DNA of 64,000 bases from Clostridium_B lapidicellarium (GTDB lineage: Bacteria > Bacillota > Clostridia > Clostridiales > Clostridiaceae), in assembly GCF_041224415.1 (NCBI RefSeq), contig NZ_JBGFFE010000005.1:66904-130903 (forward strand), in the 5' to 3' direction. Of this stretch, positions 44,802 to 53,298 are shown piece by piece. A program made the translations under genes and the position numbers. The first letter of the stretch is position 1, and each line of letters opens with the position of its first letter. The notes under the pieces were generated by a model. It had not been told where the DNA came from. It did not search any database and saw nothing but the letters and a program-made list of their open reading frames with translations.

Positions 44802-46799
44802 TCAATCCTTCTTATAGAAAGGTGTAGTATAACCGTCTGCTCGAAGGATAAGTCCCGGCGTCCACGGAGGAGTCCGACCCATCTGTTCACAGATCGCGTC
44901 AAGAGAAACCGACGGGTCTGCTTCAATAATCAGTTCATCGTGGACATGCATGACAATCCGGCAGCAGCGTAGCGTTTTCATGGCGTAGCACAGAATGTCA
45001 CGGGAAGTGGCCTGCACGATGTTTTCTACGAATTTCGGCCCATAGGAGTCGAGGCATTCCCATTTTTTAGAAGCGCCGATGCCTTCATAGGTGACGCACT
45101 CGCCGCCGAACCGGTTGATTCCGATCTTCGGCTTCACATATGCGAGTTTCCTGCCGGAGGGCAGCCTGATGAACAGCATTCCGGAGCGGCACTCGAACGA
45201 CAGACCGTAAATGGTAGAAGGGGTATGGTATCGGACGGCGTTCATGACAGCCCGATCCACGTCCCACCAGAACTGAACAATATGAGGATTGGTCTGCCGC
45301 CATGCGTCGACCAATGGAGGAAGCTCGTCCTCAGAAAGCCCCATCTCAAGAGCGCCCATCGCCTTAAGCGCTCCGACCGATCCGCCGTAGCCGAGCGCGA
45401 GCTCCGCAATTTTACCTTTTTGCCGCAGGTGTCCGTTCACGCCGTGTTTCACAACCGGTACATGGAACATCTGGCTGGCCGATGCGCAGTAGATGTCACC
45501 GCCATTCTCGAATACCTTCTGTCTCCATTTCTCACCGGCGTACCATGCGATTACCCTCGCTTCGATGGCAGAAAAGTCGGCGACGTAAAAAAGCATGCCG
45601 TCTTTCGGAATGAACGCTGTCCGGATGAGCTGGGAAAGCGTGTCCGGCACATCCTCGTAGAGCATTTTGACGGCTTCAAAGTTTCCGGATTTCACAAGAG
45701 CGCGGGCTTCGGCCAGATCGGGGAGATGATTCTGCGGGAGGTTTTGCATCTGAATAAGCCTGCCTGACCAGCGACCCGTGCGATTCGCGCCGTAAAAGGC
45801 GAACATCCCGCGGGCTCTTCCGTCATCACAGACGGCCCGCTGCATGGTCTGATATTTTTTGACGGAGGATTTGGCAAGCTGCTGGCGGAGTTCCAGGACG
45901 GTGCAGAGCTTCGGCGGAGCAGTTTTCAAGAGCTCCGCGACGGCCTTTTTGCCGAGGCTGTCAGTTTCAAGGCCGTTATCCGAAAGCCACTGCTTCATCT
46001 GCTGCACGCTGTTCGGATTATCGAGGGAAGTGATCTCCTTCATGGCCGCGGTGAGTTCTGACCGTGACCTGGAATCCATCTCGATGGCCTTTTCCACAAG
46101 ATCCATGTCCAGCCGGACGCCGCGATCATTGATTTCCTGATCGATGTGGTATTCATCCCAAACGAAGTCTGGTACCGGGAACTTTGACAGACGCTTCTTG
46201 ATGCCCATTTCCGTTTCAACGTCCCGGATGTTATATTGCTTGAAGGTTTCCCATTTATCCGGAGCGTGACAGGGTAGGTTTCTGGTTCTTCCGCCGTTCG
46301 ATTTTGTCGGAGCGCAGGGAACGCAGAAGTATTTGATGTGGTCCTTGCCCTCTGTGAGCTTTTGCTTTTCAAGGCCGAGGACAGCGCCCACGCCTTCCAG
46401 AGAATGCGGAAGTCCCATCGTTGACGCCCAGACCATTGAGCAGCGCCAGCTTTCAGGATTGAGAAGACGGGCGCGTTCCATGGACAGAGGATGATCGTCA
46501 TGAAATGGGTCGAGACTGATTTCCATGTCACGCAGATACCGGGAAAGACATATCCGTTCGAAGTTCGCGTTGTACGCCCATTTGACGACTTCGTCACTAA
46601 CAAGTGCGTCGATGATCTCCTGTGGAATCGTTTCTCCCTGAGCAAGATCAATCGTTCTGACCTCTCCGCTGTCAATGGAATATCCAAAGAGCAGGATCTC
46701 GAAGTCAGGAGAAGATGCGTACTTGTACACGCCACATTTGCTAAGGTCGATGCTGGAAAATGTCTCCAGATCCAATGACAAACTGTTCACTTTAGCCAT
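44802..46799 (-). CDS. Phage DNA polymerase, family A
   Basis: 665 residues. N-terminal 3'-5' exonuclease (LSLDLETFSS with Asp and Glu), then the polymerase: motif A FYVADFSAIEARVIAWYAG (about residue 400), O-helix region HLRQKGKIAELALGYGG, and motif C MHVHDELIIEAD (about residue 620). Replicates the phage genome together with the primase/helicase. Its start overlaps the homing endonuclease gene by 13 bases. Confidence 0.95.
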   Translation of the reverse strand: MAKVNSLSLDLETFSSIDLSKCGVYKYASSPDFEILLFGYSIDSGEVRTIDLAQGETIPQEIIDALVSDEVVKWAYNANFERICLSRYLRDMEISLDPFHDDHPLSMERARLLNPESWRCSMVWASTMGLPHSLEGVGAVLGLEKQKLTEGKDHIKYFCVPCAPTKSNGGRTRNLPCHAPDKWETFKQYNIRDVETEMGIKKRLSKFPVPDFVWDEYHIDQEINDRGVRLDMDLVEKAIEMDSRSRSELTAAMKEITSLDNPNSVQQMKQWLSDNGLETDSLGKKAVAELLKTAPPKLCTVLELRQQLAKSSVKKYQTMQRAVCDDGRARGMFAFYGANRTGRWSGRLIQMQNLPQNHLPDLAEARALVKSGNFEAVKMLYEDVPDTLSQLIRTAFIPKDGMLFYVADFSAIEARVIAWYAGEKWRQKVFENGGDIYCASASQMFHVPVVKHGVNGHLRQKGKIAELALGYGGSVGALKAMGALEMGLSEDELPPLVDAWRQTNPHIVQFWWDVDRAVMNAVRYHTPSTIYGLSFECRSGMLFIRLPSGRKLAYVKPKIGINRFGGECVTYEGIGASKKWECLDSYGPKFVENIVQATSRDILCYAMKTLRCCRIVMHVHDELIIEADPSVSLDAICEQMGRTPPWTPGLILRADGYTTPFYKKD

Positions 46800-47323
46800 G
46801 CAAAATTCCTCCCCGTTTTTATTGCACTGATGATCGATGGCGTTACGTCGTACATTGCTGCGAGCTCAACTTCTTTGATTCCACAGTAGAATCCGAATCG
46901 AATTGATTGAACATCGTCGATCGACAGCTTTCTCCATTTGCCACCTTGGCGGTACACATCAAGAATGTTTTCAGAGCGAGTTCCGTAGTGTAAATTTTTC
47001 AGCCTGTTATCTGTTGGATCCCCGTTTCTATGCAGCACTTCCATGCCTTCTGGCGGAGGTCCTACAAAGGTGAGTATGACAAGCTGATGAACAGGTTTTC
47101 CCGCAGTCCCATGACCGAGAACAACCGATAGGTGTCCTGTCTTGCAGAACCTACCAGGTCTGAGAATTCTTCCTTTCACAGTTCGGTAGAATGGTTTGCC
47201 TGTATAATGACATTTGCCGAGAACTTGTCTATCAAGACTACGGATTCTGCCCTCTGTACTGGCTTGATATCGACCTTCATATCCAGGTATGTCTTTCCAT
47301 ATTTCTTTTTTCAATATGTTCAC
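46787..47323 (-). CDS. HNH homing endonuclease with NUMOD4 domain
   Basis: 178 residues. NUMOD4 at the N-terminus (EIWKDIPGYEGRYQASTEGRIRSLDR), HNH core (VHQLVILTFVG, VLHRNGDPTDNRLKNLHYGTRSEN) and a C-terminal HTH (SIDDVQSIRF...AAMYDVTPSIISAIKTGR). Typical free-standing homing nuclease, inserted just ahead of the DNA polymerase gene, which such enzymes often target. Confidence 0.92.
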   Translation of the reverse strand: MNILKKEIWKDIPGYEGRYQASTEGRIRSLDRQVLGKCHYTGKPFYRTVKGRILRPGRFCKTGHLSVVLGHGTAGKPVHQLVILTFVGPPPEGMEVLHRNGDPTDNRLKNLHYGTRSENILDVYRQGGKWRKLSIDDVQSIRFGFYCGIKEVELAAMYDVTPSIISAIKTGRNFAWLK

Positions 47324-47373
47324 CTCTATTCAAAACAAGCGGTGGAGATTGCTCCCCGCCGCCTGCCATATGC

Positions 47374-47592
47374 TTACTTCAGGTTAAGTTCCTTCATTCG
47401 TGCCTCGTGATATTCCTTGTCACGCTGTGCTTTTTCGAGTTCGAGTTTTTTCTTCTCGGACTCCCACTTTGCATTTTCCTTGTCGCGCCTGCGGTCATCG
47501 ACCGTATCGATGAGCGAGCGGACAATCCAGAAAACAGCGAGAAGGATATACAGAGCCAGGGTCAGAGCGCAGAGAGTATATGTCCAGGTCAT
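47374..47592 (-). CDS. Small membrane protein with coiled-coil tail
   Basis: 72 residues: one membrane helix (LCALTLALYILLAVFWIVRSL) followed by a highly charged coiled coil (KENAKWESEKKKLELEKAQRDKEY). Function unknown. Same direction as its neighbours, with a GGAGG site. Confidence 0.6.
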   Translation of the reverse strand: MTWTYTLCALTLALYILLAVFWIVRSLIDTVDDRRRDKENAKWESEKKKLELEKAQRDKEYHEARMKELNLK

Positions 47593-47603
47593 AGCAGCCT
47601 CCT

Positions 47604-48170
47604 TCAGTTCAGGAAATCCTCATCATCGTCAGCCGCAAAATCTTCCTCAGCGCTTGCCTTGCCGCCGAGCGGTTCTCCGTCGCGGATTTTCTGTAAGTTG
47701 TTGAGACCGCAGGCAATTCCCTTGTTACCGGAAGAGTTGAAAGCGTAAAAGGTGATGCTGGCTCTGCCGTAGACACCGCTGTAAACCTCAGAACGGGTCA
47801 GAATTGGATTCACATCTGCATCCACGATGCCGGGAGCAGACGCAGCGTTTGCGTTGACGAAGTACGCATGTGCGTAGGCCGGGTCATCCGGGCGTTCCGT
47901 GTCGCCGTCACGAAGAGGGCTCTTGATTGCGGAAAGCGCTGGTACAGTCTTACCGCTGCCTTTGAGCTTTGCTTCGCCTTCCTTGTAGGCGGCTTCGATG
48001 GCGGTCTTGATTTTAGCGAGTGTCCTGGCATCGGACTTCGGAATGATGAGCGAAACACTGTACTTTGGGGTACCACCATTGATGGATTTCGGATCCCACA
48101 CGTTGGCATAACTCCAGCGTGTATCCGGGCCGGTGATGACTTTCATCGGGTTCTGCATCTTCTTACTCAT
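47604..48170 (-). CDS. DUF2815 single-stranded DNA-binding-like protein
   Basis: 188 residues. MKVITGPDTRWSYANVWDPKSINGGTPKYSVSLIIPKSD and IPGIVDAD-like segments define DUF2815, thought to be an OB-fold single-strand DNA-binding protein. The very acidic C-terminus (EEDFAADDDEDFLN) is like that of other phage SSBs, which recruit partners. Overlaps the DUF2800 gene by 4 bases. Confidence 0.88.
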   Translation of the reverse strand: MSKKMQNPMKVITGPDTRWSYANVWDPKSINGGTPKYSVSLIIPKSDARTLAKIKTAIEAAYKEGEAKLKGSGKTVPALSAIKSPLRDGDTERPDDPAYAHAYFVNANAASAPGIVDADVNPILTRSEVYSGVYGRASITFYAFNSSGNKGIACGLNNLQKIRDGEPLGGKASAEEDFAADDDEDFLN

Positions 48171-49303
48171 AATTTGTCCTCCATAAAATCATTTTTTGCT
48201 GTGTTTATGGCCGGGCGCTTGTCGCTGTCCGGCACGAGTGTCGGTTTGCCCTGTGGTTTCTCAATGTATGCCGACAGGAGTTCATCAAAACGGGACTTGC
48301 CGAGAAGCTTCTGCATGGCGGTGATGCCCAGAAGTTTCTTCTCATACGGGTCGTACCCGGCATCAGCGACTGCCTTGGCGACGGATGTCTCGTCGGTGTA
48401 CTTGCGGACGGATCGTCCCTCGACCAGCTTGAAGCCGTGCCATTCCTTTCCGGAAAGCGCCTTCTGGAGCGCGTATTCCTTGATGTCGGACGCCCATGAG
48501 ACCAGCCTGTCCACTTTGGAAAGGATGACCTCAATCTCCGCGTCGGACAGTTCCGGAGGGAGCTTAAAATCATGCTGTGCGAGCTTCAGGTTCTCCTCTG
48601 CTCTGGCGCGGCAGACGTTCTTCGCCTTGCAGAACCGGCACCAGTCGCCGCAGGAGAATTCCCCCCCCTTGCCGTCCCATGCGAGATCCGCCGCGGGCTT
48701 CAGGACTTCCTCTGCCCATGTGAGAAGATCCGCTTTCGGAATCCGCCACTCGCTGACGTTCTGGCGCCTTGGCTGGTAGATGTGAAGGGTAACGTCATCG
48801 ATATCGTAGATGCCGTCGAATAACTCCAAGGCTCCGAGCGCGTAGCATTTCATCTGCGGATTGTCCTTGGCCGAGACCTCGATCCCGGTCCCGTACTTGA
48901 GATCCACGATGTGGAGCGTCCCGTCCGCGATGACAAGCGCATCGGCGGTGCCGAAGCTCTGTTTCACCCAGCGGGAGAAATCCACGCGCTGCTCGACCAT
49001 GACGGCCGGGTCTTTGCAGGTTTCCTTTGCGGCTTCGACTTGCTCCAGCACGTAGGCGACGTATCCGTCGGTCGCCTCGTCCATCTCTTCGTTGTAGTAG
49101 TCGAGGTTCTCTGTCGGATCATCCGCCTGATAACCGAGCGCCTGTCGAAGCTTGTATTCGGCAAGGGCGTGCGCACAAGTGCCTTCCATGGCGTAGCCGC
49201 TTCCTCTGTCCTCGAATCCCTCGCCGAGTCTGACGGACGGCTGGCAGTGAAGCCACCTGTCAGCAGACGAGGCGGAGAGAACGGCGTGTGCCTTACTTGC
49301 CAT
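48167..49303 (-). CDS. DUF2800 PD-(D/E)XK nuclease
   Basis: 378 residues. RecB-like nuclease: SADRWLHCQPSVRLGEGF, then TCAHALAEYKL, Asp in FGTADALVI and the D-LK in LHIVDLKYGTGIEV; a CxxxCxxC...C set (CGDWCRFCKAKNVC, about residue 218) probably holds an iron-sulfur cluster. Paired with DUF2815 as a recombination/replication module in firmicute phages. Confidence 0.9.
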   Translation of the reverse strand: MASKAHAVLSASSADRWLHCQPSVRLGEGFEDRGSGYAMEGTCAHALAEYKLRQALGYQADDPTENLDYYNEEMDEATDGYVAYVLEQVEAAKETCKDPAVMVEQRVDFSRWVKQSFGTADALVIADGTLHIVDLKYGTGIEVSAKDNPQMKCYALGALELFDGIYDIDDVTLHIYQPRRQNVSEWRIPKADLLTWAEEVLKPAADLAWDGKGGEFSCGDWCRFCKAKNVCRARAEENLKLAQHDFKLPPELSDAEIEVILSKVDRLVSWASDIKEYALQKALSGKEWHGFKLVEGRSVRKYTDETSVAKAVADAGYDPYEKKLLGITAMQKLLGKSRFDELLSAYIEKPQGKPTLVPDSDKRPAINTAKNDFMEDKL

Positions 49304-49622
49304 CGCCGAGCACCTCCGCGTCCTTCAGGAGGGCTTCGTAATCTGCCGGATTGACCTTTGACAACTTGTCCGCACCGTACTTTTTAAGCAGGTCACGTAT
49401 CTCGGCGGTATATCCGGCACGGGACTTATCCGCCAGTACGGAACGGACATCTTCGAGCTTCAGCTCCTTCTTCGCCGGTTTCTGTACCGACGCCGGGTTG
49501 GCTGAAAGATCTTCATCAGTTCCTGAAAACTGCTGGGCGAGCCAGTCGGCTGCGCTGATAATGGAATCAGCGGCATCTCTGAGTTCTCGGATGGTCTGAT
49601 CCATTTCGGCCATTTTTGACAT
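49293..49622 (-). CDS. Small phage protein (Rrp5-like helical)
   Basis: 109 residues, helical. N-terminal coiled-coil-like part (MDQTIRELRDAADSIISAADWLAQQF), disordered linker, then ELKLEDVRSVLADKSRAGYTAEIRDLLKKYGADKLSKVNPADYEALL, a SAP-like pattern found in phage proteins upstream of DUF2800. Start MSKMAEMDQ at 49622 has AGGAGG. Overlaps the DUF2800 gene by 11 bases. Confidence 0.7.
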   Translation of the reverse strand: MSKMAEMDQTIRELRDAADSIISAADWLAQQFSGTDEDLSANPASVQKPAKKELKLEDVRSVLADKSRAGYTAEIRDLLKKYGADKLSKVNPADYEALLKDAEVLGDGK

Positions 49623-49779
49623 AGGTTTTTCCTCCTTTCTCGGATTGGCTGTTGGCGGCAAGAATCGTCAGGTTTCTCGCCAGTCGTGCGGACACGCGGC
49701 TGATGGCATTGAGGAGTTTGATCTCCTCACTTGCCGTGTTCACCGACGCACCTCCGCTGTCTGCGTAACTTCTATTCAT
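49567..49779 (-). CDS. Small phage protein of unknown function
   Basis: 70 residues: SVNTASEEIKLLNAISRVSARLARNLTILAANSQSEKGG, then a basic tail. The ATG at 49779 has GAGGGG about 8 bases upstream. It overlaps the next gene by 56 bases, which is long; a shorter translated form cannot be excluded. Copy 4 of the leader motif lies upstream. Confidence 0.5.
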   Translation of the reverse strand: MNRSYADSGGASVNTASEEIKLLNAISRVSARLARNLTILAANSQSEKGGKTYVKNGRNGSDHPRTQRCR

Positions 49780-49825
49780 GTTTTTCCCCTCGCTTTCCGG
49801 GCAGTTTTCTTCGCCCTTCACCTTC

Positions 49826-49853
49826 CACTGGAGACGGGCGGACGATTTGAGCG
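49826..49853 (-). promoter_or_regulatory. Conserved phage leader motif, copy 4
   Basis: Minus strand CGCTCAA (49847-49853), 12 bases, TCTCCAGTG (49826-49834), then GAAGGTGAAGGGCG. CGCCCGTC pairs with GAAGGGCG (one mismatch) around the TCCAGTGGAAGGT loop. It directly follows a terminator. Confidence 0.7.
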
Positions 49854-49863
49854 GAAGAAAAAC

Positions 49864-49903
49864 AAAAAATCTGCCACTGTCCTGAAATCGGGACAGCGGC
49901 AGA
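49864..49903 (-). terminator. Terminator after the sigma-like gene
   Basis: Minus strand TCTGCCGCTGTCC, loop GATTTCA, GGACAGTGGCAGA (one mismatch), then TTTTTTG. Confidence 0.88.
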
Positions 49904-49914
49904 CGGATAATGAA

Positions 49915-50424
49915 TTAGAAATTGCGGTCAGAACGGAACTCGTCGCGGAATTTCTTCATCTCGTCTGCGAAAGTGCGCTGTTTACGACCGAGAAGCTCTG
50001 CGACTTTTCTGTCTGAGATGCCTTCCGGGTGGTCCTGCCAGATCTGAATGATGCGATCTGCTTCCGGATCAATCCCGCGGAGCCTTTTGATAAGACGCAT
50101 AAACAGATCACGATCCGATGTGATTTCTTCTGGCGTGGGCTTATCGTCCACAATATAATCTCCAATAGTGCAGTCACCGTTAGGAAGTGGATCATCCAGA
50201 GAGACATCGTTTCTTGTGTGATATTCGCAATCGAGACAATTCCCGTCGCACAGCCACCATTTACTGCGAGGGCAGAAACAGCGGCCCCAATACTGTTCAC
50301 GCTTGCGCAGATTCGTGCGCCAGCGGTCGAACTCGCGGTATTGGTTTTCCTGGACCTCATACCAGGTACCGGACTGTTTGTCAAAGATACGCTTTTGTTT
50401 ACTATGATTTTCGCTTTTTGCCAT
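49915..50424 (-). CDS. Sigma-factor-like phage protein with zinc-binding segment
   Basis: 169 residues, the most upstream phage gene. A cysteine-rich segment (CFCPRSKWWLCDGNCLDCEYH, about residues 47-67) probably binds zinc. The C-terminus (LIKRLRGIDPEADRIIQIWQDHPEGISDRKVAELLGRKQRTFADEMKK) looks like sigma region 4. Start MAKSENHSK at 50424 has AGGAG. It could start the early transcription programme; this is inferred. Confidence 0.68.
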   Translation of the reverse strand: MAKSENHSKQKRIFDKQSGTWYEVQENQYREFDRWRTNLRKREQYWGRCFCPRSKWWLCDGNCLDCEYHTRNDVSLDDPLPNGDCTIGDYIVDDKPTPEEITSDRDLFMRLIKRLRGIDPEADRIIQIWQDHPEGISDRKVAELLGRKQRTFADEMKKFRDEFRSDRNF

Positions 50425-50694
50425 TTGATTGGCTCCTTTCGCAAAATGCGAAACGGAGACAACCGTCATGGCATGCCAGTATTCTGTTCATGGTCACCTC
50501 GTAGGGTTATCCCCGTTTCTCGAAGGTGACCAGCAGACTGCGTTGCTGGCTTCCTTAGTTAATGTGATTGTCCATTGTCTCAGCTGCAGTACTCCCAAGT
50601 AGCCCGTCGACTGACTAAATGGAGCTTTGACTCCGGATAAGTTGACAGATTTTGTGCAATGCGCTTATTTTCGTGTGAAAAATCCGCCAAACTA

Positions 50695-50723
50695 TTGTGA
50701 TTACACCTTAAGAGCTGTATAAT
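50695..50723 (+). promoter_or_regulatory. Putative promoter of the NACHT gene
   Basis: TTGTGA (50695-50700), 17-base spacer, TATAAT (50718-50723). An inverted repeat GAGCTGT (50712-50718) / ACAGCTC (50752-50758) begins within the spacer, touches the -10 and may serve as operator or RNA hairpin. The leader would be about 190 bases. Confidence 0.55.
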
Positions 50724-50852
50724 AATCAGGAATAACTGTGAATTATTTTAAACAGCTCATAATAAGTGCGGGTTCGAAGGCTTTTCGTACCTTCTGTATT
50801 GAGTATAAAAGAAGCGGAATTATTTCTCGCTGACGCGGAGGCAGACATTATT

Positions 50853-50888
50853 CGGACGAACACGGACATAGTCCGGACACATACGGAC
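50853..50888 (+). repeat. Four phased CGGAC repeats
   Basis: CGGAC at 50853, 50863, 50874 and 50884, spaced 10, 11 and 10 bases, i.e. on one face of the helix, 34 bases before the NACHT start codon. Likely a cooperative protein-binding site. Confidence 0.65.
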
Positions 50889-50921
50889 AAGTGAACTCTT
50901 CTATGGGGAGATGCCGAAAAA

Positions 50922-53282
50922 GTGGAGTACAGTGATTTCTTACAAAAGTTCTATCTGCCTGACACTGGCGGAGGACTTGTTGGATATAAATCAAAGAGGA
51001 AAACGGCATTATTCTTCTTTGAAAACGGGTTAGATGATGGGTATAATGACTCCATCATCTGCCCTTCAGATAGCACTTTTGAAAAATGGGTAGATGGAAA
51101 AAGGAAACCAGAGAGCGCGATATGGAGCGAAGCGTCAAAACATTTAGACGACGGAAAACTCGCTAAGAAACTGCTTGCGGTTCTAAATACAAGGAATCTG
51201 AAGAACATAATGGTGAGCTTTGGCATCACCTTTAAAATAGAGGAGGTCCCTGACAGAAAAAAGTTCTCCACGGCAGTAGCAGCTCAATTTGTCGCGATTG
51301 CAGAAGGATATGGGATTGCTGATAATATCGTTTCAGAGGAATATAAAAAGACCCCGGAGCCTGTAGGCTTTGAGACCTACCTCCGGGGTGCTGAAAACAA
51401 ATATAAGTGGATAAGACTTCCGGGCGAAGAAGAGTGTTTATTAGGTGATGTGTTTGTCTGTAATAACATAGGAACATCTGCAGCAGTTTTCCCTCATCGA
51501 ATAAAGGGAAAATGTATAGAGAATGCCACTATGGAAAAGTTGAGAACCTATGACCGCCGTGGGGAAGTTTTAAGAGTTATTCTGATCGGCGGTTGCGGAT
51601 ATGGAAAGACACTCATGCTTCAGCATCTCTTTCTTGAAGCAGCAGAGCACAGCGATGAAACCGGCCGTTTTCCAATAATAGCTGAGCTGAGAAATTTCTC
51701 TTCAAGCTATGACGGATTTCTCCCGTTTATCGTTGATACAGTTCGTGAATATGACCCTTCTTTTACCGAAAGTTCTGCAATAGAAGTCCTTGAGAAAGGA
51801 CAGGCTCAGATTCTTTTTGATGGATTAGATGAGCTTGATCCGGAGGAAGTAAAGTTCTTCCAGAAAAAACTGGCGGAGCTTACGCATCGGTACCCAAACA
51901 TACAGGTGATTGTTACATCGAGACCGTGCTCGGCGATAAACGGTATTAGCGGTTTTATGAAGCTGTATCTTCATCCACTTGATGAAGATCAGGTAAATTC
52001 TCTTCTTGATAAGTTGCTGATTCGCAAACAGGATGCAAAAGCAAAAAAGACAATTTTTTCGTTTTTTGAGCTTGGCACAGGATATGTAAAGAAGGATGGA
52101 TTCATTGCGACAAATCCTATGCTTCTCACGGTTATAGTTAGCAATTACGAGAAGTTGATGGAATTCAATGGAGATAAAACCCGATTTTATGAGTTGATGT
52201 ATGACGTTCTGATTCGTGGTCACGATGAAGGAAAAGAGGCTTTTGATCGTTTCTTCCATAGTGTTGGGAGTAGAGAAGAATTTACACAAGTTTTCCGGGC
52301 ATTCTGTGCATTGACTTTTATGGACGGAGTTTATGAATTCGACCGACGGATATTTGAGAAGTATTTTAATCTAATCAAGAAGCAGGAAGGCCTGAGTAAC
52401 CCTAACATATTCCGACTCGATGGCTTTGAGCACGATGTATGTGCAACGGCCTGCATGATGTATGAACAGGAGTCAGGAATTTATTACATAGACCCTGGCT
52501 TTCAAGATTATTTCTTTGCCGAGTATTACTACTTCGAGGATACAGAAAAGACAAAAGCTATGGGAGAAGCCTTAAATCGCAGGCAAATGAAATCTTTTCG
52601 GAATCTCGATGGACTAAAGATGCTTAATAAGATGTCTCCAGAGAAGATGGAGGTTTGTGTATTTCTTCCCTATCTTAATGAGATATTTAAAGAATCGGAT
52701 GAAACAAAATGTTTTATGCGGTTCCTTGCTTGCGGATACCGGGATTGTATTTATGTAAATTTTGATGAAGTAGCAATAAAAACGAGTATGGTAAAGCTTA
52801 AGGCAAATAAATTCGATTACCCGCTAGATTCAAATCCACCGAAAAATATTGTCATGGGACTGATACTTGACATGCTGAATCTTAATAATACGTTCTCATT
52901 AGGTGCATGGGTAGAACCACTGAAAGAAGAAAACGGTGCAACACATTTTATTACCGGATATCTTGATGCTATCGAAAAACCGGAAGGACCAGATAGAACT
53001 TACGTTATCAAAACAATTGAAAATGGAATTCACTATAAGGACGATCCTGATTATTTTGAAGATATGAGGTTGATGCCGATGCCAATACGGGATGATAGAG
53101 GAAAACCAGTGTGCTTTGGTTATAAATACAGGGTCAATCCGTTATCGCTTCTTTCGGATCAAAGGAGAACAGAGGACTTCATTGATATGGCGAAGAAAGC
53201 AGGATTAGTCGATATTTTTATGAATGTGAAAAATTATTACAACCAGATGGTTGAACGGCAAAAAGCAAATGATTTCAGGTAA
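50922..53282 (+). CDS. NACHT-domain STAND NTPase, candidate anti-phage protein
   Basis: 786 residues. The NACHT core has Walker A ILIGGCGYGKTLML (about residues 220-233), Walker B QILFDGLDELDPEE (about 296-308) and VIVTSRPCS. The N-terminal ~150 residues contain a helix-turn-helix-like stretch (STFEKWVDGKRKPESAIW) and no effector domain I can name; the C-terminal ~350 residues are the likely sensor, without clear repeats. Bacterial NACHT proteins (bNACHT) protect against phages. GTG start, GGGGAG 11 bases upstream. It sits directly upstream of a type I restriction operon, same strand. Confidence 0.8.
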   Translation: MEYSDFLQKFYLPDTGGGLVGYKSKRKTALFFFENGLDDGYNDSIICPSDSTFEKWVDGKRKPESAIWSEASKHLDDGKLAKKLLAVLNTRNLKNIMVSFGITFKIEEVPDRKKFSTAVAAQFVAIAEGYGIADNIVSEEYKKTPEPVGFETYLRGAENKYKWIRLPGEEECLLGDVFVCNNIGTSAAVFPHRIKGKCIENATMEKLRTYDRRGEVLRVILIGGCGYGKTLMLQHLFLEAAEHSDETGRFPIIAELRNFSSSYDGFLPFIVDTVREYDPSFTESSAIEVLEKGQAQILFDGLDELDPEEVKFFQKKLAELTHRYPNIQVIVTSRPCSAINGISGFMKLYLHPLDEDQVNSLLDKLLIRKQDAKAKKTIFSFFELGTGYVKKDGFIATNPMLLTVIVSNYEKLMEFNGDKTRFYELMYDVLIRGHDEGKEAFDRFFHSVGSREEFTQVFRAFCALTFMDGVYEFDRRIFEKYFNLIKKQEGLSNPNIFRLDGFEHDVCATACMMYEQESGIYYIDPGFQDYFFAEYYYFEDTEKTKAMGEALNRRQMKSFRNLDGLKMLNKMSPEKMEVCVFLPYLNEIFKESDETKCFMRFLACGYRDCIYVNFDEVAIKTSMVKLKANKFDYPLDSNPPKNIVMGLILDMLNLNNTFSLGAWVEPLKEENGATHFITGYLDAIEKPEGPDRTYVIKTIENGIHYKDDPDYFEDMRLMPMPIRDDRGKPVCFGYKYRVNPLSLLSDQRRTEDFIDMAKKAGLVDIFMNVKNYYNQMVERQKANDFR

Positions 53283-53298
53283 CACGAGAGGTGTGAGT

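Larger units (their letters stand above)
50425..50921. other. Divergent control region between phage and defence genes
   Basis: 497 bases without a convincing gene. It holds two hairpins (GGTCACCT/AGGTGACC at 50492-50529 and CCAGCA/TGCTGG at 50530-50549), a 29-codon minus-strand frame from 50491, a plus-strand promoter with an overlapping inverted repeat, and four phased CGGAC repeats before the NACHT gene. No repressor gene is seen here. Confidence 0.6.

Noticed and set aside
23650..50424. Prophage with its own separate attachment sites flanking only the recombinases and phage genes
   Set aside because: I looked for a repeated sequence near 23.6 and 50.7 kb and saw none; the only exact repeat found is the RumA-end pair.
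49915..50462. A 168-codon alternative minus-strand frame over the sigma-like gene
   Set aside because: It overlaps the better-supported frame with a zinc-binding segment and region-4-like HTH, and lacks any recognisable domain.
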